Positions 47,047 to 56,508 of a stretch of DNA of 64,000 bases are shown here, piece after piece. The first letter of the stretch is position 1. Each line of letters begins with the position of its first letter. Source of the DNA: Alterluteimonas quercicellularis. GTDB lineage: Bacteria; Pseudomonadota; Gammaproteobacteria; Xanthomonadales; Xanthomonadaceae. The notes beneath the pieces were generated by a model, which was not told the origin of the DNA, made no database searches, and was given only the letters and a program-made list of their open reading frames with translations. The translations under genes and the position numbers were made by a program. The stretch spans positions 49,967-113,966 of the forward strand of contig NZ_JAIWPR010000023.1 in NCBI RefSeq assembly GCF_021191635.1. The letters are read 5' to 3'.

Positions 47047-48951
47047 ATGGCCGCGACCCGCAATCCCGACATCGTCCGCGCACGACGCGCCTTCTTCGAA
47101 TGGGGCGGCGCGTCCGCCGAGGACGTGCCGGGCACCATCCTGCGCTCGTGGCGGCGTTGCCGGCAGCTGGGCGTGGGCCGCGAGCGCAAGCCGGACATCG
47201 CGCCGGTGGAGCAGGCGCGCCTGCGCGAGCTGCGCGAACGCCACGGCGACCTCGTCCGCCACGCGCACGCCGAGCTGGCGCCGCTGGCGGCCGACTGCGC
47301 CGCCGCCGGCGGCATCGTGGTGCTGACCGACGCCGAAGGCTGGATCCTCGACGCCCAGGGCCATGCCGGCTTCCTCGACAAGGCCGGCCAGGTCGCGCTG
47401 CTGCCGGGGGCGTGCTGGAACGAGGCGCGCGTGGGCACCAACGCGATCGGCACCGCGATCCACGAGGCGCGCGCGGTGATCGTGCGTGGCGGCGAGCACT
47501 ACGCTGACCCGCACCGCATCCTGACCTGCTCGGCGGTGCCGGTGTTCGATCCCTACGGGCGCCTGGCCGGCGTGCTCGACATCACCGGCGACGCCAACGT
47601 GCCGCAGGTGCATGCGCTCGCCCTGGCGCGCCGCGCGGTGGCCAGCATCGAGCACCGCTACTTCGACGACGGCATCCCCGACAGCGAGGTCCTGCACCTG
47701 CACCACGATCCGGCGCTGATCGGCACCGCCCACGAGGGCCTGCTGGCGTTCCGCAACGGGCGCCTGGTCGCCGCCAACGGCGCCGGGCTGGCGCTGTTCG
47801 GGCTGGAGCGCACCGACCTGGAGCGGGCCGGCTGGGACGCGCTGTTCGAGGAGCCGCTGGCGCGCCTGCGCGACGACGGCCTGCTGCTCGACCGCGAGGG
47901 CCGCGCGCTGTACGGCCACGTCCGCGGCCCGGCGCCGGCCTCCCACGCGTTCCCGCCCGCGCGCCGCAGCCCGGCGCGCACCAGCGGCGGTGCGGCGCCT
48001 TCCGCGGCAGGCGACGGCCCGATCCTCGAGCCCGGTGTGCGCGCCCTGCTCGCGCAGGCCCAGCGCGTGCTCGACGCCGGCATCCCGGTGCTGGTGCAGG
48101 GCGAGACCGGCACCGGCAAGGAAGTCTTCGCGCGCGCGCTGCACCGCGCCGGCGAGCGCGCCGGCCGGCCTTTCGTGGCGGTCAACTGCGCCGCGCTGCC
48201 GGAGGGCCTGATCGAGTCGGAGCTGTTCGGCTACGAGGAGGGCGCCTTCACCGGCGCGCGCCGGCAGGGCAGCCCCGGCCTGCTGCGGCGGGCCGAGGGC
48301 GGCGTGCTGTTCCTCGACGAGATCGGCGACATGCCGCTGGCGCTGCAGCCGCGCCTGCTGCGCGTGCTGCAGGACCGCGAGCTGACCCCGCTGGGCGGCG
48401 GGCGGCCGGTGAAGCTGGACTTCGCCCTGGTCTGCGCCAGCCACCGCGACCTGGCTGCGGCGGTGGAGGCCGGCGGCTTCCGCGCCGACCTCTACTACCG
48501 GCTGTCGCACCACGTCGTCCGCCTGCCGGCGCTGCGCGAGCATGCCGATCCGGCGGCGCTGGTGCGCGCGCTGTGGGCGCGGGTCGCGCAGGGCCGCACG
48601 CTCGCACCGGCCGCGCTCGCGGCGCTGGCCGCCCATCCCTGGCCGGGCAACCTGCGCCAGCTCGACGGCTGCCTGCGCACCCTGGTCGCGCTGACCGCGC
48701 CGGGGCAGGCGATCGGGCCGGACCTGCTGCCCGCGCCGCTGCGCGACGGCGCCGCGTCCGCGCCCGCCCTCGCCGCGCCGGCACCCGTGGCCGCGATGAC
48801 CGCGCAGCCGCTGGATGCGCTGACGCTGGCCGCCATGCAGGCCGCGGTGGCCGCCTGCGACGGCAACATCGCCCGCGCCGCGCGCCGGCTCGGCATCAGC
48901 CGCAGCACCCTGTACCGGCGCCTCGGCAGCGACCCCCGCCGCGCGCACTGA
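47047..48951 (+). CDS. acoR: AcoR-type sigma-54-dependent transcriptional activator
   Basis: A 634-residue activator. The N-terminal part contains a GAF domain (about 75-205, with GACWNEARVGTNAIGTAIHE) and a PAS-like segment (about 235-290, LLAFRNGRLVAANGAGLALF). The central AAA+ domain has Walker A GETGTGKE, ESELFGYEEGAFTGARR (the sigma-54-contacting GAFTGA loop) and LFLDEIGDM. A C-terminal Fis-type helix-turn-helix (NIARAARRLGISRSTLYRRL) binds upstream sites. It is divergent from the aldehyde dehydrogenase operon that it presumably activates in response to an alcohol or aldehyde. Confidence 0.93.
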   Translation: MAATRNPDIVRARRAFFEWGGASAEDVPGTILRSWRRCRQLGVGRERKPDIAPVEQARLRELRERHGDLVRHAHAELAPLAADCAAAGGIVVLTDAEGWILDAQGHAGFLDKAGQVALLPGACWNEARVGTNAIGTAIHEARAVIVRGGEHYADPHRILTCSAVPVFDPYGRLAGVLDITGDANVPQVHALALARRAVASIEHRYFDDGIPDSEVLHLHHDPALIGTAHEGLLAFRNGRLVAANGAGLALFGLERTDLERAGWDALFEEPLARLRDDGLLLDREGRALYGHVRGPAPASHAFPPARRSPARTSGGAAPSAAGDGPILEPGVRALLAQAQRVLDAGIPVLVQGETGTGKEVFARALHRAGERAGRPFVAVNCAALPEGLIESELFGYEEGAFTGARRQGSPGLLRRAEGGVLFLDEIGDMPLALQPRLLRVLQDRELTPLGGGRPVKLDFALVCASHRDLAAAVEAGGFRADLYYRLSHHVVRLPALREHADPAALVRALWARVAQGRTLAPAALAALAAHPWPGNLRQLDGCLRTLVALTAPGQAIGPDLLPAPLRDGAASAPALAAPAPVAAMTAQPLDALTLAAMQAAVAACDGNIARAARRLGISRSTLYRRLGSDPRRAH

Positions 48952-48972
48952 GCGCGGCCGCCGCCCGGCTCG

Positions 48973-48996
48973 GTGGGAGCGCGCTCGCGCGCGACC
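48973..48996 (+). repeat. REP-like repeat, copy 6
   Basis: A plus-orientation copy with one change (GTGGGAGCGCGCTCGCGCGC), between two convergent genes. Confidence 0.75.
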
Positions 48997-49090
48997 GCGC
49001 CAGGGTCACCCTGGACCCGCGGCAGTGCGACGGCGAACGACGGCCCACACCGCGCTTTGCGGGGCACGCGAACCGCGCGGGACGCCCCGC

Positions 49091-49723
49091 CTAGATAATC
49101 CGCAGCGTGATCGCCTTGAGCACGGCGCGGGTGCGGTCGCGCGTGCCCAGCTTGTCGAGGATCGTCGACACGTAGTTCTTCACCGTGCCCTCGGCCAGGA
49201 ACAGCGAGCCGGCGATCTCGCGGTTGGAGTAGCCGCCGGCCAGCAGGCGCAGGATCGCCACCTCGCGCGGGCCGAAGGTCTCGCTCGGCGCCTCGGCGTC
49301 GTGGTAACGGTAGCGCGCGCGCACCGGATCGGTGGCCACCGGCTGCAGCAGGGTCTCGCCGGCGGCCAGACGGACGATGGCCTCGCGCAGGTCCTCCGGC
49401 GCCGCGTCCTTGAGCAGGAAGCCCTGCGCGCCGGCCTCGCGTGCCTGCAGCAGCAGCTCGGCCTCGTCGAAGGTGGTCAGCAGCAGCACCGGGGTCGCGT
49501 CGCCGCGCGCGCGCAGCCGGCGCACGGCCTCGATGCCGTCCACGCCGGGCATGCGGATGTCGCTCAGCGCCACGTCCACCGCCGTCTGCGCCAGGCCCGC
49601 CAGCAGCGCCTCGCCGCCGTCGGCCTCCAGCGCGATCGCGATGCCCTGGCCTTCCAGCAGCGCGCGCAGGCCCGCGCGCACCAGCGCCTGGTCGTCGGCC
49701 AGCGCGATCCGCAGCGCGCTCAT
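49091..49723 (-). CDS. NarL/FixJ family response regulator
   Basis: A 210-residue regulator. The receiver domain has Asp10/Asp11, phospho-acceptor Asp55 in ALSDIRMPGVDG and Lys in FLLKDAAPEDL. The C-terminal LuxR-type helix-turn-helix is GPREVAILRLLAGGYSNREI to GTVKNYVSTILDKLG (about 150-195). Its start overlaps the stop of its kinase gene by four bases (ATGA), so they form a coupled pair. Target genes unknown; the divergent DUF2141 and carotenoid oxygenase genes are candidates. Confidence 0.93.
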   Translation of the reverse strand: MSALRIALADDQALVRAGLRALLEGQGIAIALEADGGEALLAGLAQTAVDVALSDIRMPGVDGIEAVRRLRARGDATPVLLLTTFDEAELLLQAREAGAQGFLLKDAAPEDLREAIVRLAAGETLLQPVATDPVRARYRYHDAEAPSETFGPREVAILRLLAGGYSNREIAGSLFLAEGTVKNYVSTILDKLGTRDRTRAVLKAITLRII

Positions 49724-50829
49724 GCCGGCAGGCTCGCGACGATGCGCATCCCGCCGCCCTCGCCCCGCCCCAGGCGCAGCTCGCCGTGCAGCGCCGCCAG
49801 CCGCTCGCGCATGCCGGCGATGCCGTTGCCCTCGCGCCAGCCCTCGCGCAGCCGGCCGTCGTCCTGGATGGCGAGGTGCAGCCGTGCGCCCTCGCGGTGC
49901 AGGCGCACGTCGAGGGTGCGCGCGTCGGCATGGCGCGCGGCGTTGGTCAGCGCCTCCTGCACCAGGCGCAGCAGCGCCTCGGCCACGGCCGGGTCGGTCA
50001 CCCGCACGTCGTCGCCGATCTCCAGCCGCAGCGCCGGGCGCGGCAGCGGCGCGGCCAGCGCGCGCAGCGCGGTCTCCAGGTCCAGCCCGCGGTCGTCGCG
50101 CAGCGCCTGCACGATGCCGCGCAGGTCGCCGAGCAGTTCGCCCGACAGCCGTTCGGCGATGGCGATCTCCTCGCGCGCGGCGAACGCGGGGTCCGCGGCC
50201 AGCGCGCGCAGGTTGAGGCGCAGCGCGGTGAGCGTGTGGCCGGCCACGTCGTGCAGCTCGCGCGCCACCCGCAGGCGCTCGGCGTCGCGGGCGCTGTCGG
50301 CCAGCAGCGCCCGCGTGGCCAGCAGGTCGGCGTTGACCCGCGCCAGCTGGTCGCGCGCGCGCTCGGCGCTGCGCGCGTAGTGCATGCACAGCGCGGCGAA
50401 GGCCTGGAAGCCGGCGAAGATCAGCACCGGCATCAGCGGCGCGTCGAAGCCGCCGACGAACCGGAGGATCAGGTAGTAGCCGACGTCGGCGGCCGCCACC
50501 GCCAGCGCCGCCGTGCGAGGCGGCCAGTCCGCGAACGCGGCCGCGGTCCAGACCACCAGCAGCACCGGCGCCGCGCCCGGGCGCGGGTCCAGCGCGATCA
50601 GCGCCAGCGCCAGCGCCGGCAGCGCCACCAGCAGCGCGTGGCCCCACCGCTGCGCGCGCGGCGGCAGCAGGCCCAGCAGCAGGAAGCCGGCGGCGAAGGC
50701 CGCCAGCAGCGCCGCGGCCGCGGGCCGCTGCTCGGGGGCGTAGGCGCGCAGCGACAGCGAGACCGCACCGATCGTCAGCAGCGCGGCGAGGTGGAGCGGA
50801 TCGAGGATCGTGCGGCGGACGGCGTCCAT
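49720..50829 (-). CDS. NarX/DesK-type membrane histidine kinase
   Basis: A 369-residue sensor kinase. Five or six hydrophobic segments fill residues 10-150, leaving almost no extracytoplasmic domain, as in DesK-like intramembrane sensors. A HisKA_3 dimerisation domain follows with RLRVARELHDVAGHTLTALR (phospho-acceptor His in ELHD), then an HATPase with LVQEALTNAARHA and GNGIAGMRERLA. The signal may be a membrane property or a lipophilic compound. Partner of the regulator encoded immediately downstream. Confidence 0.9.
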   Translation of the reverse strand: MDAVRRTILDPLHLAALLTIGAVSLSLRAYAPEQRPAAAALLAAFAAGFLLLGLLPPRAQRWGHALLVALPALALALIALDPRPGAAPVLLVVWTAAAFADWPPRTAALAVAAADVGYYLILRFVGGFDAPLMPVLIFAGFQAFAALCMHYARSAERARDQLARVNADLLATRALLADSARDAERLRVARELHDVAGHTLTALRLNLRALAADPAFAAREEIAIAERLSGELLGDLRGIVQALRDDRGLDLETALRALAAPLPRPALRLEIGDDVRVTDPAVAEALLRLVQEALTNAARHADARTLDVRLHREGARLHLAIQDDGRLREGWREGNGIAGMRERLAALHGELRLGRGEGGGMRIVASLPA

Positions 50830-50980
50830 GGCCCATGCTGCCGGCCCCGGGACGCGGCCGGCAATGGCCGGCGCGCAGAAAGTGACTTCCGGCAGGTCGG
50901 ATCGATGACGACAGGCCCCTGCCGGCACGGCGGACGGCGCCGAGACTGGCGCCATGCCCACCGCCCGCCAGGATCCCGCC

Positions 50981-51412
50981 ATGCGCCGCAGCCCGCCGTC
51001 CTTCGTCGTGCCCTTCGCCGTGCTCGCCCTCGTCGCCGCCGTCGCGCCCGCGGCGGCCGCGGACGTCGCCGTCGCCCTGCACGGCGCGCGCAGCGCGGAC
51101 GGCCGCCTGCAAGTCGCGCTGGTCGACGCCGCAGGCTTCGCCGGCACCGCCGCGCCCGTGGCCGCCCGCGAACTGGCGCCGGACCCGGCCGGCACCCGCC
51201 TGGCCTTCGAGGGCGTCGCCCCCGGCCGCTATGCGGTCATGGTGATCCACGACGAGAACGGCAACGGCCGGCTCGACACCAACCTCGTCGGCATGCCGGT
51301 CGAAGGCTACGGCTTCAGCAACAACCCGCGGGTCATGCGCCGGCCGACCTTCGACGAGGCCGCGTTCGAGCTGGGCGCGGACGGCGCGGCCCTCGACATC
51401 GCGATCCGCTGA
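50981..51412 (+). CDS. DUF2141 periplasmic protein
   Basis: A 143-residue exported protein with a signal peptide (VVPFAVLALVAAVAPAAAA, cleavage near 27). The mature part is a compact beta-sandwich-like domain with the DUF2141 blocks GRYAVMVIHDENGNGRLDTN and PVEGYGFSNNPRVM near the C terminus. Function unknown for the family, although it often accompanies carotenoid or light-related genes. The ATG at 50981 is preferred to one nine codons upstream because AGGA lies seven bases before it. The carotenoid oxygenase gene follows after 19 bases, probably in the same operon. Confidence 0.8.
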   Translation: MRRSPPSFVVPFAVLALVAAVAPAAAADVAVALHGARSADGRLQVALVDAAGFAGTAAPVAARELAPDPAGTRLAFEGVAPGRYAVMVIHDENGNGRLDTNLVGMPVEGYGFSNNPRVMRRPTFDEAAFELGADGAALDIAIR

Positions 51413-51431
51413 GCATTCCCGGGAGACCGCC

Positions 51432-52943
51432 ATGGACCGACGCCGCTTCCTGCGCGACCTGCTGTCCGGCGCTACCGTCGCCGCCCTCGGCCCGGCGCTG
51501 CTGCGCGGCGGCCAGGCGCTGGCCGGCGACCCCGCCGAGTTCGCCGCCGGCCTGCGCGAGCGCCCGTGGCTGGCCGGCTGGCGGCAGGTGCGCGCGGAAG
51601 CCTTCGGGCCGACCACGGTGCAGGTCGAAGGCCGCCTGCCCGAGGGCCTGGCCGGCACCCTGTACCGCAACGGCCCGGCCTGGTTCGAGCGCGACGGCTT
51701 CCGCTACGAGCACTGGTTCGACGGCGACGGCATGGTCCACGGCTGGCGCCTCGGCGACGGCGCGGTGACCCACCGCGGGCGCATGGTCGAGACCCCGAAG
51801 TTCCGCCGCGAACGCACCGCCGGCCGCTTCAACACCCTGGCCGCCGGCACCACCGTCCCCGACCCGGTGCCGATCCGCAACAACGACGACGCCAACGCCG
51901 CCAACACCTCGGTGGCGGTCATCGGCGGCCGCCTGTTCGCGCTGTGCGAGGCCGGCTCCGCGTTCGAGCTGGACCGCGATGCGCTCGGCACCCTGGGCCC
52001 GGCGACCTGGCGCCCGGACCTGCAGGCGCTGCCGTTCTCCGCGCACCCGCTGCAGAACCGCGACGGCAGCTGGTGGAACTTCGGCGCGCTGGCGCTGATG
52101 GGCGGCGGCGGCCTGCTGGTCTGGCACATCGGCGCCGGCGGCGAGCTGATCGGCGCGCACGTGCTGGAGCTGGACGCACCCGGCTACCTGCACGCCTTCG
52201 TGCAGACCGACCGCCACCTGGTGTTCCTGCTGATGCCGTTCGACTACACGCCGGCCGGCTCGTTCTTCGAGAGCATGTCGTTCGCGCCGCAGCGCGCCTG
52301 CACCGTGCTGGTCGTCGACAAGGCCGCGCCCGACCGCGTCGCCCGCCGCTTCGAGGCCGGCTTCGCCGCGGTCTACCACTTCGGCGACGCCTTCGAGCGC
52401 GACGGCGAGATCGTCGTGCGCGCGGTCCACCACACCGACCCGGCGGAGGCGCGCTCGCCGATGCACGAGGCGATGCGCGGCCACGACGGCCGGCGCACGC
52501 CGGCGCGGCTGGCCGAGCTGCGGCTGGACTTGCGCCACGGCCGCGCGCGCTGGGAGCTGCACGGGGAAAGCGACATCGAGTTCCCGATGTTCGACCCGCG
52601 CACGCCGGGCGACCGCGGCGCGCGGCTGTACATGCCGGCCACCGCCGGCGAGACCGCCGCGCCCTACTTCAACGCGGTGCAGGGGCTCGATCCGGCCACC
52701 GGCCGCCGCGAAGTCCACCGCTACGGACGCGACATCCTCGCCGAGGAGCACGTCTTCGTGCCGCGGCCCGGCAGCGACCGGCCCGACGACGGCTGGCTGG
52801 TCGGCACCCTGCTCGATCCGGTGCGCGACCGCAGCGGCATCGCCGTGCTCGACGCGCGCCGGATCGGCGACGGCCCGCTCGCCACGGCCTGGCTGCCCTA
52901 CGCGTTCCCGCTCGGCTTCCACGGCCATTTCCACGCCGGCTGA
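51432..52943 (+). CDS. carotenoid oxygenase (RPE65/CCD family), exported
   Basis: A 503-residue iron enzyme that cleaves carotenoids or related stilbenes and lignin-derived compounds. It begins MDRRRFLRDLLSG, a twin-arginine-like export signal, unusual for a cytoplasmic family. Seven-bladed propeller motifs include GTLYRNGPAWFE, HWFDGDGMVHGW, FSAHPLQNRDGSWWNFG, YLHAFVQTDRHLVFL, AVYHFGDAFE and the C-terminal FHGHFH, which supply the four iron His. Co-transcribed with the DUF2141 gene. Confidence 0.87.
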   Translation: MDRRRFLRDLLSGATVAALGPALLRGGQALAGDPAEFAAGLRERPWLAGWRQVRAEAFGPTTVQVEGRLPEGLAGTLYRNGPAWFERDGFRYEHWFDGDGMVHGWRLGDGAVTHRGRMVETPKFRRERTAGRFNTLAAGTTVPDPVPIRNNDDANAANTSVAVIGGRLFALCEAGSAFELDRDALGTLGPATWRPDLQALPFSAHPLQNRDGSWWNFGALALMGGGGLLVWHIGAGGELIGAHVLELDAPGYLHAFVQTDRHLVFLLMPFDYTPAGSFFESMSFAPQRACTVLVVDKAAPDRVARRFEAGFAAVYHFGDAFERDGEIVVRAVHHTDPAEARSPMHEAMRGHDGRRTPARLAELRLDLRHGRARWELHGESDIEFPMFDPRTPGDRGARLYMPATAGETAAPYFNAVQGLDPATGRREVHRYGRDILAEEHVFVPRPGSDRPDDGWLVGTLLDPVRDRSGIAVLDARRIGDGPLATAWLPYAFPLGFHGHFHAG

Positions 52944-52960
52944 GGCCGGCCGGCGGTCGC

Positions 52961-54163
52961 TCAGGCCCGGCTGACCGCGGCGACCGCCTCGGCGACGTAG
53001 TCCAGGTTGCGGTCGTTGAGCGCGGCCACGCAGATGCGGCCGGTGCCGACGGCGTAGATCGCGAACTCGTCGCGCAGGCGGTCCACCTGCGCACGGCTCA
53101 GGCCCGAGTACGAGAACATGCCGGCCTGGTCGGCGATGAAGCCGAAGTCGCCGGCGCCCAGCGCCTGCAGGCGCTCGACCAGCCCCGCGCGCAGCGCGTG
53201 GATGCGGGTGCGCATCTCGCCCAGCTCCTGCTCCCAGGCCGCGCGCAGCGCCGCGTCCTCCAGCACGCCGGCCACCAGCAGGCCGCCGTGCGCGGGCGGG
53301 CTGGAGTAGTTCGCGCGGATCAGGCGCTTGATCTGCGACTGCACCCGCCGCGCCTCGTCGGCGCTGGCCGAGACCACCGACAGCGCCCCGGTGCGCTCGC
53401 TGTAGAGCGAGAACGACTTCGAGTAGGAACTGGCGACGAGGAAGTTCGGGATGCCGGACTCCGCCAGCAGGCGGATCGCCGCCGCGTCCTGCTCGATGCC
53501 GCGGTCGAAGCCCTGGTAGGCGATGTCGACGAACGGCACCAGCGCGCGCTCGCCCAGCAGCGCCACGACCTGCCGCCACTGCTCGACGCCGAGGTCGGCG
53601 CCGGTCGGGTTGTGGCAGCACGCGTGCAGCAGCACCGCGGTGCCCGGCTCCAGCCGGCGCAGGTCGGCGAGCATGCCCTCGAAGTCCAGGCCGTGGCGCG
53701 CGGCGTCGAAGTAGGTGTAGCCCAGCACCTCGAAGCCGGCCGCGCCGAACACCGCGCGGTGGTTCTCCCAGCTCGGGTCGCTGATGGCGATGCGCGCGGC
53801 GGGCAGCGCCAGGCGCAGCAGCTCCGCGCCCACGCGCAGCGCGCCGCTGCCGCCCACCGTCTGCGCGGTACCCACGCGGCCCTCGGCCAGCAGCGCCGAG
53901 TCGTCGCCGAACAGCAGGCGCTGGGTGGCGCGGGTGTAGGCCGGCAGTCCGTCGATCGGCAGGTAGCCGCGGGCCACGCCCTCCTCCGCGAGCCGGCGCT
54001 TGACCTCGGCCACCGCGCGCAGCAGCGGGATGCGCCCGTCCTCGTCGTAGTAGATGCCCACGCCCAGGTTGACCTTGTCGGGGCGGGCGTCGGCGTTGTA
54101 GGCCTCGGTCAGGCCCAGGATCGGATCGCCTGGAACCTGTTCAACATGCGCGAAAACGGACAC
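52961..54163 (-). CDS. tyrB: aromatic amino acid aminotransferase
   Basis: A 400-residue PLP enzyme of the aspartate/aromatic aminotransferase class I-alpha group that transaminates tyrosine and phenylalanine. It begins VSVFAHVEQVPGDPILGLTE and contains the PLP-lysine segment SSYSKSFSLYSERTGAL and the substrate-carboxylate Arg in TGRICVAALN. It starts with GTG at 54163 by alignment with family N termini. A TATGAT (54222-54227, minus) is a plausible -10 element. With phhA nearby, it fits a Phe to Tyr to 4-hydroxyphenylpyruvate route. Confidence 0.92.
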   Translation of the reverse strand: MSVFAHVEQVPGDPILGLTEAYNADARPDKVNLGVGIYYDEDGRIPLLRAVAEVKRRLAEEGVARGYLPIDGLPAYTRATQRLLFGDDSALLAEGRVGTAQTVGGSGALRVGAELLRLALPAARIAISDPSWENHRAVFGAAGFEVLGYTYFDAARHGLDFEGMLADLRRLEPGTAVLLHACCHNPTGADLGVEQWRQVVALLGERALVPFVDIAYQGFDRGIEQDAAAIRLLAESGIPNFLVASSYSKSFSLYSERTGALSVVSASADEARRVQSQIKRLIRANYSSPPAHGGLLVAGVLEDAALRAAWEQELGEMRTRIHALRAGLVERLQALGAGDFGFIADQAGMFSYSGLSRAQVDRLRDEFAIYAVGTGRICVAALNDRNLDYVAEAVAAVSRA

Positions 54164-54221
54164 GGCGGACTCGCTGGCTGGAGGACGGCGCCGCCGGCTG
54201 GAACGCGGCGTGCGGCCGCCC

Positions 54222-54227
54222 ATCATA
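54222..54227 (-). promoter_or_regulatory. -10 element of the aminotransferase gene
   Basis: TATGAT on the minus strand, 58 bases before the GTG start. No clear -35 element. Confidence 0.4.
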
Positions 54228-54270
54228 GCGCGCGCACCGCGCCGCCGCGCCGCCGCGAGTCCGCATCATG

Positions 54271-54288
54271 TGCGAGCGCGCGCCTACC
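54271..54288 (-). repeat. degenerate REP-like repeat, copy 7
   Basis: TGCGAGCGCGCGCCTACC resembles the 3' part of the REP family in minus orientation. It overlaps the stop codon of the TonB receptor gene. Confidence 0.4.
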
Positions 54289-56416
54289 GGTCCCAGGTCC
54301 ACTGCAGGCCGACGGTGTAGCGCCGGTCCGCGCCCGGCTCGTAGTAGCGGCCGTTGCCTTCGTTGACGATCACCGAGCCGATGTAGCGGCGGTCGAGCAG
54401 GTTGTCCACGCGTGCGAACGCGCGCAGCGCGCCGGCGGCCAGCCGCCAGTCGCGCGCGGCCGACAGGTGGAACAGGGCATGGCCGGCGGCCGATTCGCTG
54501 CCCACGTCGTCCACGCCGACCGCGCCGACCGCCTCGCCCTCCAGCGCCGTCGTCCAGTCGCCCCGCCGCCACTGCAGCCGCGCGCTGGCCTGGTGCTCCG
54601 GCAGGCCGGGGATGCGGGTGCCGGCCGGCACCTCGGTGTCGGGCACGGTGCAGCCGGCGGCGCGGCAGACCCGGTAGGCGCTGCGGAAGGTGGCGTCCAG
54701 CCAGGTGTAGGCCAGCCGCAGGTCCCAGCCTTCGGCCAGCGGCAGCGCCAGCAGCGCCTCGGCGCCCTGCCGCCGCGCGCGGCCGACGTTGCGGAAGCTG
54801 CTGCGCCCGCCGGTGTTGCGCGCCACCGCGATCTCGTCGTCGGTGTCGGCGCGGAACAGCGCCGTCTCCAGTGCGCGTCCGCCGCCCAGGCGCCACTTCA
54901 GCCCGAGCTCGAGGTTGTCGCTCACCGCCGGCTGCAGGTCGAAGGCCAGCCCCGCACCGCCGTCGGCGCGGTAGGACAGCTCGTTGAAGGTGGGGGTCTC
55001 GAAGCCGCGGCCGGCGGAGGCGTACAGCCGCAGGTCCTCGCGCGGCGCGAAGCTCGCGCCGGCCACCGGCGCGGTCTGCCGGTAGCGCACGCGGCCGCTG
55101 TCGTCGGGGTTGGCGGCGGTCACGTAGCGGTCGTCGGAGACGAAGCGCACCTCGCTGTGGCGCAGGCCGGCCAGCAGCGACCAGCGCGGCGCCACCCGCC
55201 ACCACGCCTGCGCGTAGACGTCGGTGTTGTCCACGGTGTTGCCCTCGTCGCGGCGCAGCGCGCCGCGCACGCCCAGCGCCTCGCCGGAGAAGTTCTCCCA
55301 GCCGCGCCGGTGCTGGCGCTGGCAGTCGCGGTTGGCGCCCACCGTCGCCTCGAACGGCCGCCCCGCCAGCGCGCCCTCGCGCGACCAGCGTGCGTCCAGG
55401 CCGTCGTAGCGGTTGTCCAGGCCGATCACGCCGCCGGCGTGCAGCGGGCTGGCCTGCGGTCCCGGCGGGATCGGCAGGAACTGCTCGACGTCGCGCCCGC
55501 CGCCGTAGGCGGTCACCCGCAGCGTCTGCGACGCGCCGAGGCCGTGCTCGTAGATCGCGCCCAGCTGCTGCTGCCGCACCGACTTGCGGGTGTCGTACTG
55601 GTGCGCGACGGCCACCGCCTGGCGCGGGTTCTCGCGCGCCTGCGCGGCGGTCAGGCCCAGCGGGTCCTGCGCCTCCGGCACGTCGATCCAGTTGGCCACC
55701 AGGTCCAGCCGGCGCCGCTCGCCCAGGTCGATGCCGAGCTTGAGGTTGGCGACGTCGCGGCGCGCGGCGCTGTGCTCGCGCCAGCCGTCGGTCTCGTGGT
55801 GCGACAGCGCCAGGTTGTAGCCGACCGGGCCGCCGGCGCCGAGCAGCTGCGCGGCCACGGTGCGGGCGTCGTCGCCGCCCGCGCTCGCCCGCACCCGCCA
55901 CGGATCGCCCGCGGCGCCGTCGGCGCTCCAGATCTGCACCACGCCGCCGGAGGAGTTGCCGTGCAGCGCCGAGAACGGCCCGCGGATCACCTCGATGCGG
56001 TCGCCGCCGGCCAGGCTGAAGTGCGACAGCTGGCCCTGCCCGTCCGGCATCGAGGCGGGGATGCCGTCGGCGTAGAGGCGCACGCCGCGCACGCCGAAGG
56101 TCGCGCGCGCGCCGAAGCCGCGCACCGACAGCTGGGTGTCCTGGGCGAGGTTCTGGCGGTCGCGCGCCAGCACCCCGGGCAGTCCGCCCAGCGCTTCCGA
56201 GACGTCGGCGCCGGGGCGGTCGTCGTCCTCGCCCAGCGCCACCGTGGCGGTGGAGACCGGCATCTCGAAGGCGTCGACGCCGCGCAGGCGGCTGGCCCGC
56301 ACCACGACGCGGTCGAGGGTCGGGGCGTCGGCGGCGGCATGGACGGCGGATGCGGCGGCGTCGGGCGCGGCGGCACCCGCCTGCGCGAGCGCGCAGGCCA
56401 GACAGGTCAGGAGCAT
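54284..56416 (-). CDS. TonB-dependent outer-membrane receptor
   Basis: A 710-residue receptor. A short signal peptide (MLLTCLACALAQAGA) is followed by a TonB-box-like LDRVVVRASR, then a plug domain with GVLARDRQNLAQDTQLSVRG and GARATFGVRGVRLYADGIPA, and a beta-barrel with the ending YTVGLQWTWDR. It most resembles siderophore/OprC-type receptors of Xanthomonadaceae; the ligand cannot be inferred. It sits between the aminotransferase and phhA on the same strand. A Cys pair (CRAAGC) lies in an extracellular loop. Confidence 0.9.
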   Translation of the reverse strand: MLLTCLACALAQAGAAAPDAAASAVHAAADAPTLDRVVVRASRLRGVDAFEMPVSTATVALGEDDDRPGADVSEALGGLPGVLARDRQNLAQDTQLSVRGFGARATFGVRGVRLYADGIPASMPDGQGQLSHFSLAGGDRIEVIRGPFSALHGNSSGGVVQIWSADGAAGDPWRVRASAGGDDARTVAAQLLGAGGPVGYNLALSHHETDGWREHSAARRDVANLKLGIDLGERRRLDLVANWIDVPEAQDPLGLTAAQARENPRQAVAVAHQYDTRKSVRQQQLGAIYEHGLGASQTLRVTAYGGGRDVEQFLPIPPGPQASPLHAGGVIGLDNRYDGLDARWSREGALAGRPFEATVGANRDCQRQHRRGWENFSGEALGVRGALRRDEGNTVDNTDVYAQAWWRVAPRWSLLAGLRHSEVRFVSDDRYVTAANPDDSGRVRYRQTAPVAGASFAPREDLRLYASAGRGFETPTFNELSYRADGGAGLAFDLQPAVSDNLELGLKWRLGGGRALETALFRADTDDEIAVARNTGGRSSFRNVGRARRQGAEALLALPLAEGWDLRLAYTWLDATFRSAYRVCRAAGCTVPDTEVPAGTRIPGLPEHQASARLQWRRGDWTTALEGEAVGAVGVDDVGSESAAGHALFHLSAARDWRLAAGALRAFARVDNLLDRRYIGSVIVNEGNGRYYEPGADRRYTVGLQWTWDR

Positions 56417-56508
56417 CGGGCGGTTTCGTCGGAAGCGACGCTGCAGTGTGCCCGCGCGCGCATGCAGATGCGATCAAGGGCGCGCGCCGGGGCGCGCCCT
56501 TGCGCGGC

